Assembly (NCBI GenBank): GCA_934777095.1
Contig: CAKVNP010000097.1
Location: 1 to 7,466, forward strand
Direction: 5' to 3'
Origin: an uncultured Clostridium sp.
GTDB lineage: Bacteria > Bacillota > Clostridia > Clostridiales > Clostridiaceae
DNA: 7,466 nucleotides
This document shows positions 1 to 5,585 of the stretch, in pieces. Under the pieces are notes generated by a model. That model had not been told where the DNA came from, did no database searches, and saw nothing but the letters and a program-made list of their open reading frames with translations. Each line of letters starts with the position of its first letter. Positions within the stretch are counted from its first letter, which is position 1. The translations under genes and the position numbers were made by a program.

Positions 1-806
1 ATAGTAATCTCATCCATATCATATAATGACTTCACAAATTTAAAAGAAATTAGCAGCTTTTCTGCCAAATCAGCAAATGGTAAATCCATCATCTTAATCA
101 GTGTATCTCTAATACTTTTTTCTATTGGTTCTTCATATAAAACCATTCCCATTTTTTTTAGTGTATTATACCCTCTAAGTTCAGTTTCCATAAGTTCCAT
201 CTTAAATACAGGGATTCCTCTAAAACTATCTTCAATGTCCTTAATCCCTTGATTCTGCTTTTCCTTCCATATTGAGAAATACCCATCGATTGAACTTTCA
301 GGAAAGATTTTATTTACTATGATTGCATCAACGTTATAATTAAATAAATGCAGGAATGAAAAACTTCTTTTAGCTTCTGTTACTACTATTTTTTCCGGAG
401 TAGTCACAATCCTAATGCTTGTTCTTGTTTTATCCAACATTAACTTATGAAGTCCATCTATTTTATCATACAGCAGTTCAATTTCATTCATAGTTTCATC
501 ATCAGGCATTGGAATTTTTATTGTTTTCTCTGATTTGGCAGTCACTAAATCTTTTAAATATCCCTGTAGATTGCCCCAGATAACTTCATTTTCTTTAACT
601 ACATCAATTTCCATCCCAAATAAATTCTTTGAAATTTCTGTTGGTTCATTAGTAAGTTTAAGATTAAAAGAATCACTTAAGCTATGTGCTTCATCAATAC
701 TCATGATTAATACTTTCTTACCTTCTTCAGCTATTTTACAGGCTGTAATTGCTGCAATACTTGTTTTGCCAACTCCACCTTTACCTGTATACAATATAAT
801 TCTCAT
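1..806 (-). CDS. ArsA/Get3-like ATPase paralogue lacking the Switch II region (3' end outside window)
   Basis: An open frame runs from ATG at 806 to the window edge (268 codons, no stop). The N-terminus carries the deviant Walker A GKGGVGKT (residues 8-15) and a Switch I-like segment D38-E-A-H-S-L-S-D45, both typical of ArsA/Get3 ATPases. The later part (about 98-225) aligns with the intact upstream paralogue, including IPMPDDETMNEIE, RIVTTPEKIVVTEAKRS and NVDAIIVNKI. Between L87-V88 and M100-P101-D102, however, about 79 residues of the paralogue are absent in frame, including VFPG-EE and the DCAPTGET Switch II motif. After about residue 224 the sequence no longer follows the paralogue, so an HSP20-like tail cannot be confirmed. 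The ATG has a good Shine-Dalgarno site (GAAGGGTG) and lies 17 nt after the small gene, so it is probably co-transcribed and translated. It could be a non-hydrolysing partner subunit, a decaying copy or an assembly artefact. ArsA-like origin is secure; activity is doubtful. Confidence 0.85.
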   Translation of the reverse strand, partial: MRIILYTGKGGVGKTSIAAITACKIAEEGKKVLIMSIDEAHSLSDSFNLKLTNEPTEISKNLFGMEIDVVKENEVIWGNLQGYLKDLVTAKSEKTIKIPMPDDETMNEIELLYDKIDGLHKLMLDKTRTSIRIVTTPEKIVVTEAKRSFSFLHLFNYNVDAIIVNKIFPESSIDGYFSIWKEKQNQGIKDIEDSFRGIPVFKMELMETELRGYNTLKKMGMVLYEEPIEKSIRDTLIKMMDLPFADLAEKLLISFKFVKSLYDMDEIT

Positions 807-823
807 AAAATCACCCTTCAAGA

Positions 824-1045
824 TTATTGGATATCTAGTTTTTTAATTATTTTTTCTTCACTGCTCTTTTTATTGTCCTTTATTTCCTCATTTATCACTT
901 CTAATGCTGTATCTTTCAACAGGTTAATAATATCAGTTTCTGCTGCTTTAATTCTTCTCTTCATAAAATCAGGCATAAGTTCTTTAATTGCGTCATACTC
1001 AAATTTCTTAGCCATAATCATTTTTTTTATAAACTCTTTATTCAA
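824..1045 (-). CDS. Small charged protein between two ArsA-like genes, function unknown
   Basis: This is a 73-residue protein of no recognised family. The start is TTG at 1045, preceded at 6 nt by a strong Shine-Dalgarno site (AGGAAGGTG) that overlaps the stop codon of the upstream ArsA gene. In-frame ATG codons at residues 9 and 11 have only A/T-rich sequence before them, so TTG is preferred. The protein has no signal peptide, membrane segment or cysteine. Residues 1-20 and 28-70 are rich in Lys, Glu, Ile and Leu and look mostly helical, with a very charged C-terminal third (about 53-70). It sits 13 nt after one ArsA gene and 17 nt before the next, which suggests translational coupling and a role with the ATPases, for example as an adaptor. 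That role is inference. The tight packing and good ribosome site make it a real gene despite its size. Confidence 0.75.
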   Translation of the reverse strand: MNKEFIKKMIMAKKFEYDAIKELMPDFMKRRIKAAETDIINLLKDTALEVINEEIKDNKKSSEEKIIKKLDIQ

Positions 1046-1051
1046 TTAACA

Positions 1052-1060
1052 CACCTTCCT
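1052..1060 (-). promoter_or_regulatory. Shine-Dalgarno site that fixes the TTG start of the small gene
   Basis: AGGAAGGTG on the minus strand lies 6 nt before TTG at 1045. It overlaps the TAG stop of the upstream ArsA gene (1061-1059), so a terminating ribosome would be positioned to reinitiate. Confidence 0.7.
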
Positions 1061-2225
1061 ATTTAAAAATTATCTCCAGTCTACCATAAAGCAGATTGCT
1101 AGAGACTATTTCACATTTTCTAATAACATCTGGTAAAACAATATCTCTCTTGAAATTTCTCAACTTAATTATCAACTCTGAATTACTTTGATATAACTCC
1201 ATATTTTCTTTATTGGCAAAAGGAACTAAAATTTTCAGCTTATATCCATCACCAAATTTTGTATACATTTCATTGCTGCTTTGCTTTAAAACTTTAAAAA
1301 TATTCTCATCAGCTAAAGAATCTCTACAGATTCTCTCTAAATTGTTAATTCCATTTAAATCTGTTTCATACCACTTAATTTTATATGTCTTTAAATCCGG
1401 AAAAGTATCATTAATTTCAGATAGATACTGTCCTTGTATCACTTTCCAATTATCAAAAAACTTATTTTTTACCTCAGATGAAATAATTCTGTTTATATAC
1501 AGTGCATCGACATTAAAATTATATAAATTTAAATACATATAACTTCTCTTAGTTTCTTCAACAACCATTTTTTCAGGAATAGTTACAATTCTTATTGAGC
1601 ATATATCCCTATTTTTTAATAATTGCTGAAGTTTTAGTAATTTTAGATATAACCTTTCAATATCATTCATTGCAGCTTTATCAGGCATCTCTATTTTAAA
1701 AGCAGCTTTTGAGATCGGTCTTAAAATTTTTAATGCTCCCTTGCCTATTGGAAACAGCTTTTTCATATACCATGACATAAGTTCCGGAAATTTTAATAAT
1801 GCTAAAGTTTCACCTGTCGGTGCACAATCTACAATAATAAGATCATATCTATTACTTTCATATATTTCATTTATACGTATTAAGGACAATAATTCCTCAC
1901 TACCTGGAAATACTGAAATATCCTCAATGGCATCTTCCGCATCTTTACTTGTTCCTTTAACTAAATTGGTAACTGCTTTAGCTATATTATCATATTGATT
2001 TGCAAGTTCATGATTAGGATCAATTTCAAGTGCATCTAAATTATCCATAACTTCCACCGGCTCATTTTTAATTTGGGTCATAAATATATCACTTAAATTA
2101 TGAGCCATATCTGTGCTAACTACTAAAGTCTTTTTGCCTTCTTTTGCAGCTTTAACTGCATGTGCTGATGCTATACTTGACTTGCCAACTCCACCTTTGC
2201 CTGTAAAAACTATTATCCTACCCAT
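1059..2225 (-). CDS. arsA: ArsA/Get3 (TRC40) family ATPase with C-terminal HSP20-like domain
   Basis: A complete 388-residue ArsA-family P-loop ATPase, counting from ATG 2225. Visible motifs are the deviant Walker A GKGGVGKS (9-16), Switch I D39-M-A-H-N-L-S-D46 and Switch II DCAPTGET (133-140). The family segments IEMPDKAAMNDIE (178-190) and RIVTIPEKMVVEETKRS follow. Residues about 325-388 (GDGYKLKILVPFANKENMEL onward) resemble the HSP20-like beta-sandwich found at the end of many bacterial ArsA proteins. Family members bind ATP as dimers and either energise arsenite efflux or chaperone tail-anchored proteins. The arsenite-binding cysteine pattern is not obvious, there is no CxxC, and no arsB, arsC or arsD is nearby, so the substrate is unknown. 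A GTG at 2234 is in frame, but the Shine-Dalgarno sequence overlaps it; ATG 2225 has AAAGGAG at 8 nt. The gene lies 78 nt after marR and 13 nt before the small gene, in one apparent operon. Confidence 0.93.
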   Translation of the reverse strand: MGRIIVFTGKGGVGKSSIASAHAVKAAKEGKKTLVVSTDMAHNLSDIFMTQIKNEPVEVMDNLDALEIDPNHELANQYDNIAKAVTNLVKGTSKDAEDAIEDISVFPGSEELLSLIRINEIYESNRYDLIIVDCAPTGETLALLKFPELMSWYMKKLFPIGKGALKILRPISKAAFKIEMPDKAAMNDIERLYLKLLKLQQLLKNRDICSIRIVTIPEKMVVEETKRSYMYLNLYNFNVDALYINRIISSEVKNKFFDNWKVIQGQYLSEINDTFPDLKTYKIKWYETDLNGINNLERICRDSLADENIFKVLKQSSNEMYTKFGDGYKLKILVPFANKENMELYQSNSELIIKLRNFKRDIVLPDVIRKCEIVSSNLLYGRLEIIFK

Positions 2226-2233
2226 ATATCCCA

Positions 2234-2240
2234 CTCCTTT
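2234..2240 (-). promoter_or_regulatory. Shine-Dalgarno site that fixes the arsA start
   Basis: AAAGGAG on the minus strand stands 8 nt before ATG 2225. Its last base is the first base of the upstream in-frame GTG at 2234, which rules out that longer start. Confidence 0.75.
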
Positions 2241-2254
2241 TTATTCTTGTAAAG

Positions 2255-2275
2255 AATAGTTCTAGTTACGAAGTA
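2255..2275 (-). promoter_or_regulatory. Candidate operator, copy A: TACTTCG-N7-AACTATT upstream of arsA
   Basis: On the minus strand, TACTTCG and AACTATT are separated by 7 nt (TAACTAG), and the element ends about 30 nt before the arsA ATG. The same two words with the same 7-nt spacing occur upstream of marR (2818-2838), giving 16 of 21 identical positions. MarR proteins commonly autoregulate, so a binding site is a reasonable reading, although the two words are not an inverted repeat. A weak -10-like GATAAT directly precedes the element; no good -35 was found. Confidence 0.4.
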
Positions 2276-2303
2276 ATTATCTAAAAAAACTTAACATACT
2301 AAG

Positions 2304-2801
2304 CTATTCAATATTAATTTTTCTTATTCTGCTTATATTTTTCTTACTAGGCACCTCTTTCCCCTTACTATTTTTAAGTATATTAATCACCTTGGAAAAT
2401 ATTTTAGCTATTAATATTTTTTCCTCAGAATTTAATTCATTATATATTTCCTTAAAATAAAAAATCAGTTCTTCCTTTTCTTTATTAAATAGTTCACACC
2501 CTTTTTCAGTTAAGCTGATATTAACTATCCTTCTATCCTCTTGATCCCTAGTACGCTCCACAATCCCCCTTTTTTCCAGTCTATTAATAATCCCAGTAAC
2601 AGTATTCAGAGGGGCCATCAAATATTCTGCAATTTCGCTCATCTTGACCTTTTTTCTGCGGTAAATATATGTCATAGCTAATATTTCATTTTTAGAATAT
2701 TCAAGTATATTGGTCTGCCATTTATCAGGATAAAATAAAAATTTCATGTTATCTAATGCTTTAAAAAACTCTTCCTCATAAAATGTATCTTTCTCATTCA
2801 T
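2304..2801 (-). CDS. MarR-family transcriptional regulator
   Basis: A 165-residue winged helix-turn-helix protein. The DNA-binding core covers about residues 36-101. A helix around MSEIAEYL (54-61) is followed by a recognition helix in the LNTVTGIINRLEKRG stretch (65-79). The wing then shows the hallmark basic pattern D86-Q-E-D89-R90-R91, followed by the family segment SLTEKG (96-101). Long helices before and after would form the dimer interface. The last 20 residues or so are lysine- and arginine-rich and probably disordered. ATG 2801 has AAAGGAG 8 nt upstream. A good sigma-A promoter precedes it, and arsA follows 78 nt downstream in the same direction, so the protein probably controls its own operon. 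MarR proteins often respond to small aromatic or toxic compounds or to oxidation; the signal here cannot be read from the sequence. The single Cys (102) gives only weak reason to suspect redox sensing. Confidence 0.92.
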   Translation of the reverse strand: MNEKDTFYEEEFFKALDNMKFLFYPDKWQTNILEYSKNEILAMTYIYRRKKVKMSEIAEYLMAPLNTVTGIINRLEKRGIVERTRDQEDRRIVNISLTEKGCELFNKEKEELIFYFKEIYNELNSEEKILIAKIFSKVINILKNSKGKEVPSKKNISRIRKINIE

Positions 2802-2817
2802 CTTAATCTCTCCTTTA

Positions 2818-2838
2818 AATAGTTCCTGCAGCGAAGTA
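2818..2838 (-). promoter_or_regulatory. Candidate operator, copy B: TACTTCG-N7-AACTATT in the marR leader
   Basis: TACTTCG and AACTATT (minus strand) are spaced by CTGCAGG, matching the spacing of the copy upstream of arsA. The element lies about 7-28 nt downstream of the -10 hexamer, roughly at the expected transcription start, and it abuts the Shine-Dalgarno region. A further ATACTTCG half occurs at 2856-2863 inside the promoter spacer, so two such words flank the -10. This would suit repression by steric block; an RNA-level role is equally possible. Confidence 0.4.
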
Positions 2839-2845
2839 TATTTAT

Positions 2846-2874
2846 ATTCTATTCTCGAAGTATTTCATTGTAAA
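2846..2874 (-). promoter_or_regulatory. Sigma-A promoter of the marR-arsA operon
   Basis: On the minus strand the -35 is TTTACA (2874-2869), the spacer is exactly 17 nt, and the -10 is TAGAAT (2851-2846). Each hexamer matches consensus at five of six positions. The start of transcription should fall near 2839, giving a leader of about 37 nt before the marR ATG. Confidence 0.7.
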
Positions 2875-2956
2875 TAATTCCCAAGTAGTATTTTTAACAA
2901 AAAACTTCTAGTAAATCAATCTTTGCTAGTGAAAATGGTATATAAATTAAGAAATT

Positions 2957-2994
2957 AAAAAGAGCTAATATTCCAAGGGAGCAGGAATATTAGC
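2957..2994 (-). terminator. Intrinsic terminator after the flavodoxin-DUF3793 operon
   Basis: There is a perfect 11-bp stem GCTAATATTCC / GGAATATTAGC with a 9-nt loop. On the minus strand it is followed by TCTTTTTAATTT, and it starts 8 nt after the stop codon of the DUF3793 gene. On the plus strand no T run follows, so it acts for the leftward operon. It also insulates the marR promoter just downstream. Confidence 0.88.
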
Positions 2995-3002
2995 CCTTAT
3001 TA

Positions 3003-3623
3003 TTAGCAAATCTCTTGTAACTTAACAATAAGTTCTTGAGAATTTAACCCATATATTATATTTTGTGCAGCCTCTTTTCTAATTAAATCAAACTTTTCAA
3101 AGGTCTCTACTGCATAATCTAAATTATTATAAACCTTCCAATAACCACACATTAAACATTTTTTAGATGTACATTCCATAAAATCTTTCACATCATTTAC
3201 GGGAAACCCTAAAAATACACCTAATTCATGTGGACAATGATAAATATTGTATCTCTCTTTTAATATATTAAGACAGTTATTTAAACTGTCATTAGATTTA
3301 TAGCCTATGCTAATTAAGAACTCTAAAGTTTCTTCAGCAAAAATATAAGACTCTAATACTTTTTCATTATAAACCAAAAGTATAACAGCTTTACTGCTTT
3401 CTCTTAAAGCAATATACTTAAGTCCTATTCTTTTAACAAAATCCACACCATACTTTATCCATTTATCATAATTAGTATTTTCGCCTTTTTTTAATGTTAC
3501 TGTGGCTGAAGGTTTATTTCCTGAAATAACAATTGATAAATTATAAATCAAAAAATTTTCTATATACTCCTTTTCATTCATTTTAGATAATTCTTGATGA
3601 AAGTTCTTAATTATTGCACACAT
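3003..3623 (-). CDS. DUF3793 family protein
   Basis: A 206-residue soluble protein recognised as DUF3793 from its signature CPHELGVFLGFP (130-141) and the Cys-containing CxxCGYWKVY region (C156, C159-G-Y-W-K-V-Y165). The N-terminal part (about 18-105), with NLSIVISGNKPSATVTL and AVILLVYN, fits the family's alpha/beta first half. C130, H132, C151, C156 and C159 cluster in the conserved region and could bind a metal or cofactor, but the family's biochemical function is not known to me. ATG 3623 is 3 nt past the flavodoxin stop, and its weak ribosome site (AAAGG) lies within the end of the flavodoxin gene, implying translational coupling. Met15 is an alternative start but has no ribosome site. 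Co-transcription with flavodoxin from a Fur-box promoter suggests an iron-limitation or redox role. A DUF3793 gene beside flavodoxin is, from memory, a recurring clostridial arrangement. Confidence 0.88.
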   Translation of the reverse strand: MCAIIKNFHQELSKMNEKEYIENFLIYNLSIVISGNKPSATVTLKKGENTNYDKWIKYGVDFVKRIGLKYIALRESSKAVILLVYNEKVLESYIFAEETLEFLISIGYKSNDSLNNCLNILKERYNIYHCPHELGVFLGFPVNDVKDFMECTSKKCLMCGYWKVYNNLDYAVETFEKFDLIRKEAAQNIIYGLNSQELIVKLQEIC

Positions 3624-3626
3624 TTT

Positions 3627-4043
3627 CTATACCTTTGCTATCTTCCTTCCGTATTCTTTACACACATCTATTAATTCATCTTCTGGGCTATTTTGAATTA
3701 TTAAAGGCTCTAAAACAACACTTGCACCAGCTTGTCTCATTTCTTCCTCCCAATTTCTCATCCATTCGCCGTCACCCCAGCCATATGATCCGAATAAAAC
3801 TACTTTTTTATCTTTTAGTTCAGCTTTAGCTCTATCAATAAAAGGTTGGAATTCACCTTCTTCTAAAACTTCTTCTCCCATTGCTGGGCATCCTAAAATT
3901 ATTACATCCTCTGATTTTAAATCATCATTAAATTTGTCAACCGGAATAGGATTAGAAGTAATACCTTCTTTATTTAATCCCTCTGAGATTAATTCCGCCA
4001 TTCGTTCTGTATTACCTGTGCCTGACCAATAAATTATTTTCAT
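3627..4043 (-). CDS. fld: Short-chain flavodoxin (FMN electron carrier)
   Basis: A 138-residue flavodoxin, the same length as the C. beijerinckii protein and very like it from memory. The phosphate-binding loop is S7-G-T-G-N-T12 within MKIIYWSGTGNTERMAELI. The FMN isoalloxazine is expected to be held by the 50s loop CPAMGEE (52-58, Met55 and Gly56-Glu57, where C. beijerinckii has Gly-Asp) and the 90s loop SYGWGDGEW (86-94), with Trp89 stacking on the ring. It carries one or two electrons at low potential and can replace ferredoxin when iron is scarce, acting in the cytoplasm. GTG 4052 is in frame, but the Shine-Dalgarno site overlaps it; ATG 4043 has AAAGGAG at 8 nt and gives the canonical N-terminus. 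It is the first gene of an operon with DUF3793, read from a promoter with a Fur-box-like site. Confidence 0.96.
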   Translation of the reverse strand: MKIIYWSGTGNTERMAELISEGLNKEGITSNPIPVDKFNDDLKSEDVIILGCPAMGEEVLEEGEFQPFIDRAKAELKDKKVVLFGSYGWGDGEWMRNWEEEMRQAGASVVLEPLIIQNSPEDELIDVCKEYGRKIAKV

Positions 4044-4051
4044 ATCCTTCA

Positions 4052-4058
4052 CTCCTTT
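4052..4058 (-). promoter_or_regulatory. Shine-Dalgarno site that fixes the flavodoxin start
   Basis: AAAGGAG on the minus strand is 8 nt before ATG 4043 and runs into the in-frame GTG at 4052, excluding the longer start. Confidence 0.75.
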
Positions 4059-4079
4059 AATTTTATTTATCTAATTGAT

Positions 4080-4108
4080 ATTTTAATTCAATTGATAATC
4101 ATTGTCAA
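4080..4108 (-). promoter_or_regulatory. Sigma-A promoter of flavodoxin-DUF3793
   Basis: On the minus strand: TTGACA (4108-4103), a 17-nt spacer, then TAAAAT (4085-4080). The -35 is perfect and the -10 matches five of six. The leader before the flavodoxin ATG is short, about 30 nt. Confidence 0.8.
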
Positions 4109-4110
4109 TT
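4090..4110. promoter_or_regulatory. Fur-box-like operator over the flavodoxin promoter
   Basis: The plus-strand core TGATAATCATTGTCA (4093-4107) differs from the 7-1-7 Fur consensus TGATAAT-N-ATTATCA at a single position. The flanking bases extend it to a 21-bp palindrome with 9 of 10 arm pairs. It covers the -35 hexamer and part of the spacer of the flavodoxin promoter, so a bound repressor would block polymerase when iron is plentiful. A degenerate second site (TGATATTTTAATTCA, 4076-4090) lies over the -10. A PerR or Zur protein could read a similar sequence, but the flavodoxin target favours Fur. Confidence 0.75.
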
Positions 4111-4130
4111 AGGTTGTGTAATTTTTTTAT

Positions 4131-4159
4131 TTTATCAAATTCTTTACAAACGCTATAAT
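4131..4159 (+). promoter_or_regulatory. Possible distal promoter for amt
   Basis: TTTATC, 17 nt, then a perfect TATAAT (4154-4159). It would give a leader of about 190 nt. It is about 20 bp from the Fur-like site on the far side of the flavodoxin -35, so the two divergent promoters could interfere. Confidence 0.35.
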
Positions 4160-4264
4160 ACTTTAGGTAATAAATTTGATTTAAATGAATAAACTACACA
4201 AATAACAAAACTCCTAATCCATTTTTTAGACTTCTATTTATACAAATCACTTTCTTATTTTCTT

Positions 4265-4293
4265 TTTACTATCAAATACTAAAAGTATATAAA
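4265..4293 (+). promoter_or_regulatory. Likely proximal promoter for the amt operon
   Basis: TTTACT (4265-4270), a 17-nt spacer and TATAAA (4288-4293). The predicted leader is about 58 nt to the amt ATG, which has GGAG at 4347-4350. The spacer contains a small dyad (4276-4288) that could be a regulator contact. Confidence 0.45.
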
Positions 4294-4357
4294 TGGACAA
4301 TTTGAATACACTAATAAATGATTAATTAACCAATTTTTTTTAGAATGGAGTGATTTT

Positions 4358-5563
4358 ATGATTATTCATGGAGACGTCGCTTTCATGATTGTATCAACAG
4401 TTTTAGTTTTGATAATGGTTCCTGGATTAGCTTTCTTTTATGGAGGCTTAGTACCTAGAAAACATTCATTAACAATGATGTTTCAATCATTTATTTCAAT
4501 AGGAATTGTAACTATTATGTGGATTTTTGGTGGTTTTAGCCTTACCTTTGGAAAAGACATAGGAGGAGTTATAGGAGACATTACTCAATATTTTGGATTT
4601 GTTGGAATGGACTATTTAATAAATCCAAGTTATAGCAGTAACATTCCTTTTCTACTATTTTTCATGTATCAATTAATGTTTGCAATTATTACTGCACCAT
4701 TAATGACTGGAGCTTTTGCCAATAGACTAACAGTTTCAGGCTGGATTAAAATACTGATAGCCTGGATGATACTAATTTACTTTCCTGTTGCCCATTGGGT
4801 TTGGGGAAATGGCTTTTTAGCTAAAATGGGATTTGTAGATTATGCTGGTGGTACTGTAATACATATTACAGCTGGATTTGGCTGCCTTGGAGGTGTAGTT
4901 TTCTTAGGAGAACGTGCTGAAAGACAAAATTCTGAGCCTTTCCATCTTGGATTCGTAGCTTTAGGTGCTGCACTTCTGTTATTTGGCTGGTTTGGATTTA
5001 ATGCCGGTGGATCATTAGCAGCTGCCGATACTGCTGCAATAGTTTTTGCTAATACAGGTGTTGCTGCCGCATCAGGTATGATTGTATGGCTGCTATTACA
5101 TTATTCATTCCACAAATCTTTTTCTTTTTTAGAAATAATTATTGGTCTTGTAGCTGGTCTTGCAACTGTAACTCCTGCCGCTGGATATATAGAACCTATA
5201 GCTGCCACTTTAGTTGGAGCACTTGGTGCTTTAGTATGTTATTTCTGTGTAATGCTAGAGCGTAAATATATTGACGATGCTCTTGATGTCTGGGGCTGTC
5301 ATGGTGTAGGTGGATTTTTAGGGACCTTGTTAGTTGGAGTTTTAGCTAACAGCAGTATTAATGGAGTTTATGCAAGCATAAGACAATTCCTTATTCAATT
5401 ATTTGGCGCAGTATTAGTAGCTATTTATTCAATAATAGTTACCTATGTTATCTTCTATTTAGTAGATAAAACTGGTTCAATTAAAGTTAGTGCCGAAATT
5501 CAAAAATCTGGCCTTGATAAAGAATTCTTTAATGAAAGCTTTAGTGATTATAAAGGAAAATAG
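4358..5563 (+). CDS. amt: Amt/MEP/Rh family ammonium transporter
   Basis: A 401-residue, mostly hydrophobic channel of about 11 membrane segments without a cleavable signal peptide, as in many Firmicute Amt proteins. Pore residues can be placed against E. coli AmtB: Phe108 (YQLMFAI) as Phe gate, Trp149 in AHWVWGNG at the outer ammonium site, Asp161 in VDYAGGTVIH, twin pore histidines His169 and His315 (DVWGCHGVGG), and the WFGFNAGG segment (211-218) holding the second gate Phe. It admits ammonium/ammonia into the cell as a trimer. The cytoplasmic tail (371-401) keeps the LDxxxF register of the PII-contacting region but is otherwise divergent, and no glnK/glnB gene is adjacent, which is unusual for amt. 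It heads an operon; the antiporter gene starts 38 nt after its stop. AmtB-type function is clear; Rh-like CO2 conductance cannot be judged. Confidence 0.96.
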   Translation: MIIHGDVAFMIVSTVLVLIMVPGLAFFYGGLVPRKHSLTMMFQSFISIGIVTIMWIFGGFSLTFGKDIGGVIGDITQYFGFVGMDYLINPSYSSNIPFLLFFMYQLMFAIITAPLMTGAFANRLTVSGWIKILIAWMILIYFPVAHWVWGNGFLAKMGFVDYAGGTVIHITAGFGCLGGVVFLGERAERQNSEPFHLGFVALGAALLLFGWFGFNAGGSLAAADTAAIVFANTGVAAASGMIVWLLLHYSFHKSFSFLEIIIGLVAGLATVTPAAGYIEPIAATLVGALGALVCYFCVMLERKYIDDALDVWGCHGVGGFLGTLLVGVLANSSINGVYASIRQFLIQLFGAVLVAIYSIIVTYVIFYLVDKTGSIKVSAEIQKSGLDKEFFNESFSDYKGK

Positions 5564-5585
5564 CAATATTAATTTTTTATTGAAT

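Larger units (their letters stand above)
4044..4357. other. Divergent intergenic region between flavodoxin and amt
   Basis: This 314-bp AT-rich region holds the leftward flavodoxin promoter and Fur-like site (4080-4110) and two candidate rightward promoters for amt (4131-4159 and 4265-4293). The remainder (about 4160-4264 and 4294-4340) shows no credible gene, RNA structure or repeat beyond a small dyad ATACT-AAA-AGTAT at 4276-4288, inside the nearer amt promoter spacer. No sigma-54 -24/-12 element was seen. Confidence 0.6.

Noticed and set aside
535..846. Plus-strand open frame of 103 codons
   Set aside because: It lies antisense to the second ArsA-like gene and overlaps the end of the small gene. 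It has no ribosome site and no family resemblance.
1213..1542. Plus-strand open frame of 109 codons
   Set aside because: It is antisense inside the intact arsA gene; its composition matches reverse-strand shadow coding and no ribosome site precedes it.
1741..1998. Plus-strand open frame of 85 codons
   Set aside because: It is antisense to the conserved Switch II region of arsA, so it is a shadow.
2226..2234. GTG 2234 as the arsA start
   Set aside because: The Shine-Dalgarno sequence overlaps this codon; ATG 2225 is correctly spaced and gives the usual ArsA N-terminus.
1..2234. Arsenic resistance operon
   Set aside because: ArsA homology alone is not enough. No arsenite pump, arsenate reductase, ArsD or ArsR is visible and the cysteine pattern is absent.
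2242..2258. Hairpin TATTCTT-GTA-AAGAATA before arsA as a terminator
   Set aside because: The stem is short and AT-rich with a 3-nt loop, and on the transcribed strand it is followed by A residues, not a T run.
3614..3829. Plus-strand open frame of 71 codons
   Set aside because: It is antisense to flavodoxin, with no ribosome site or homology.
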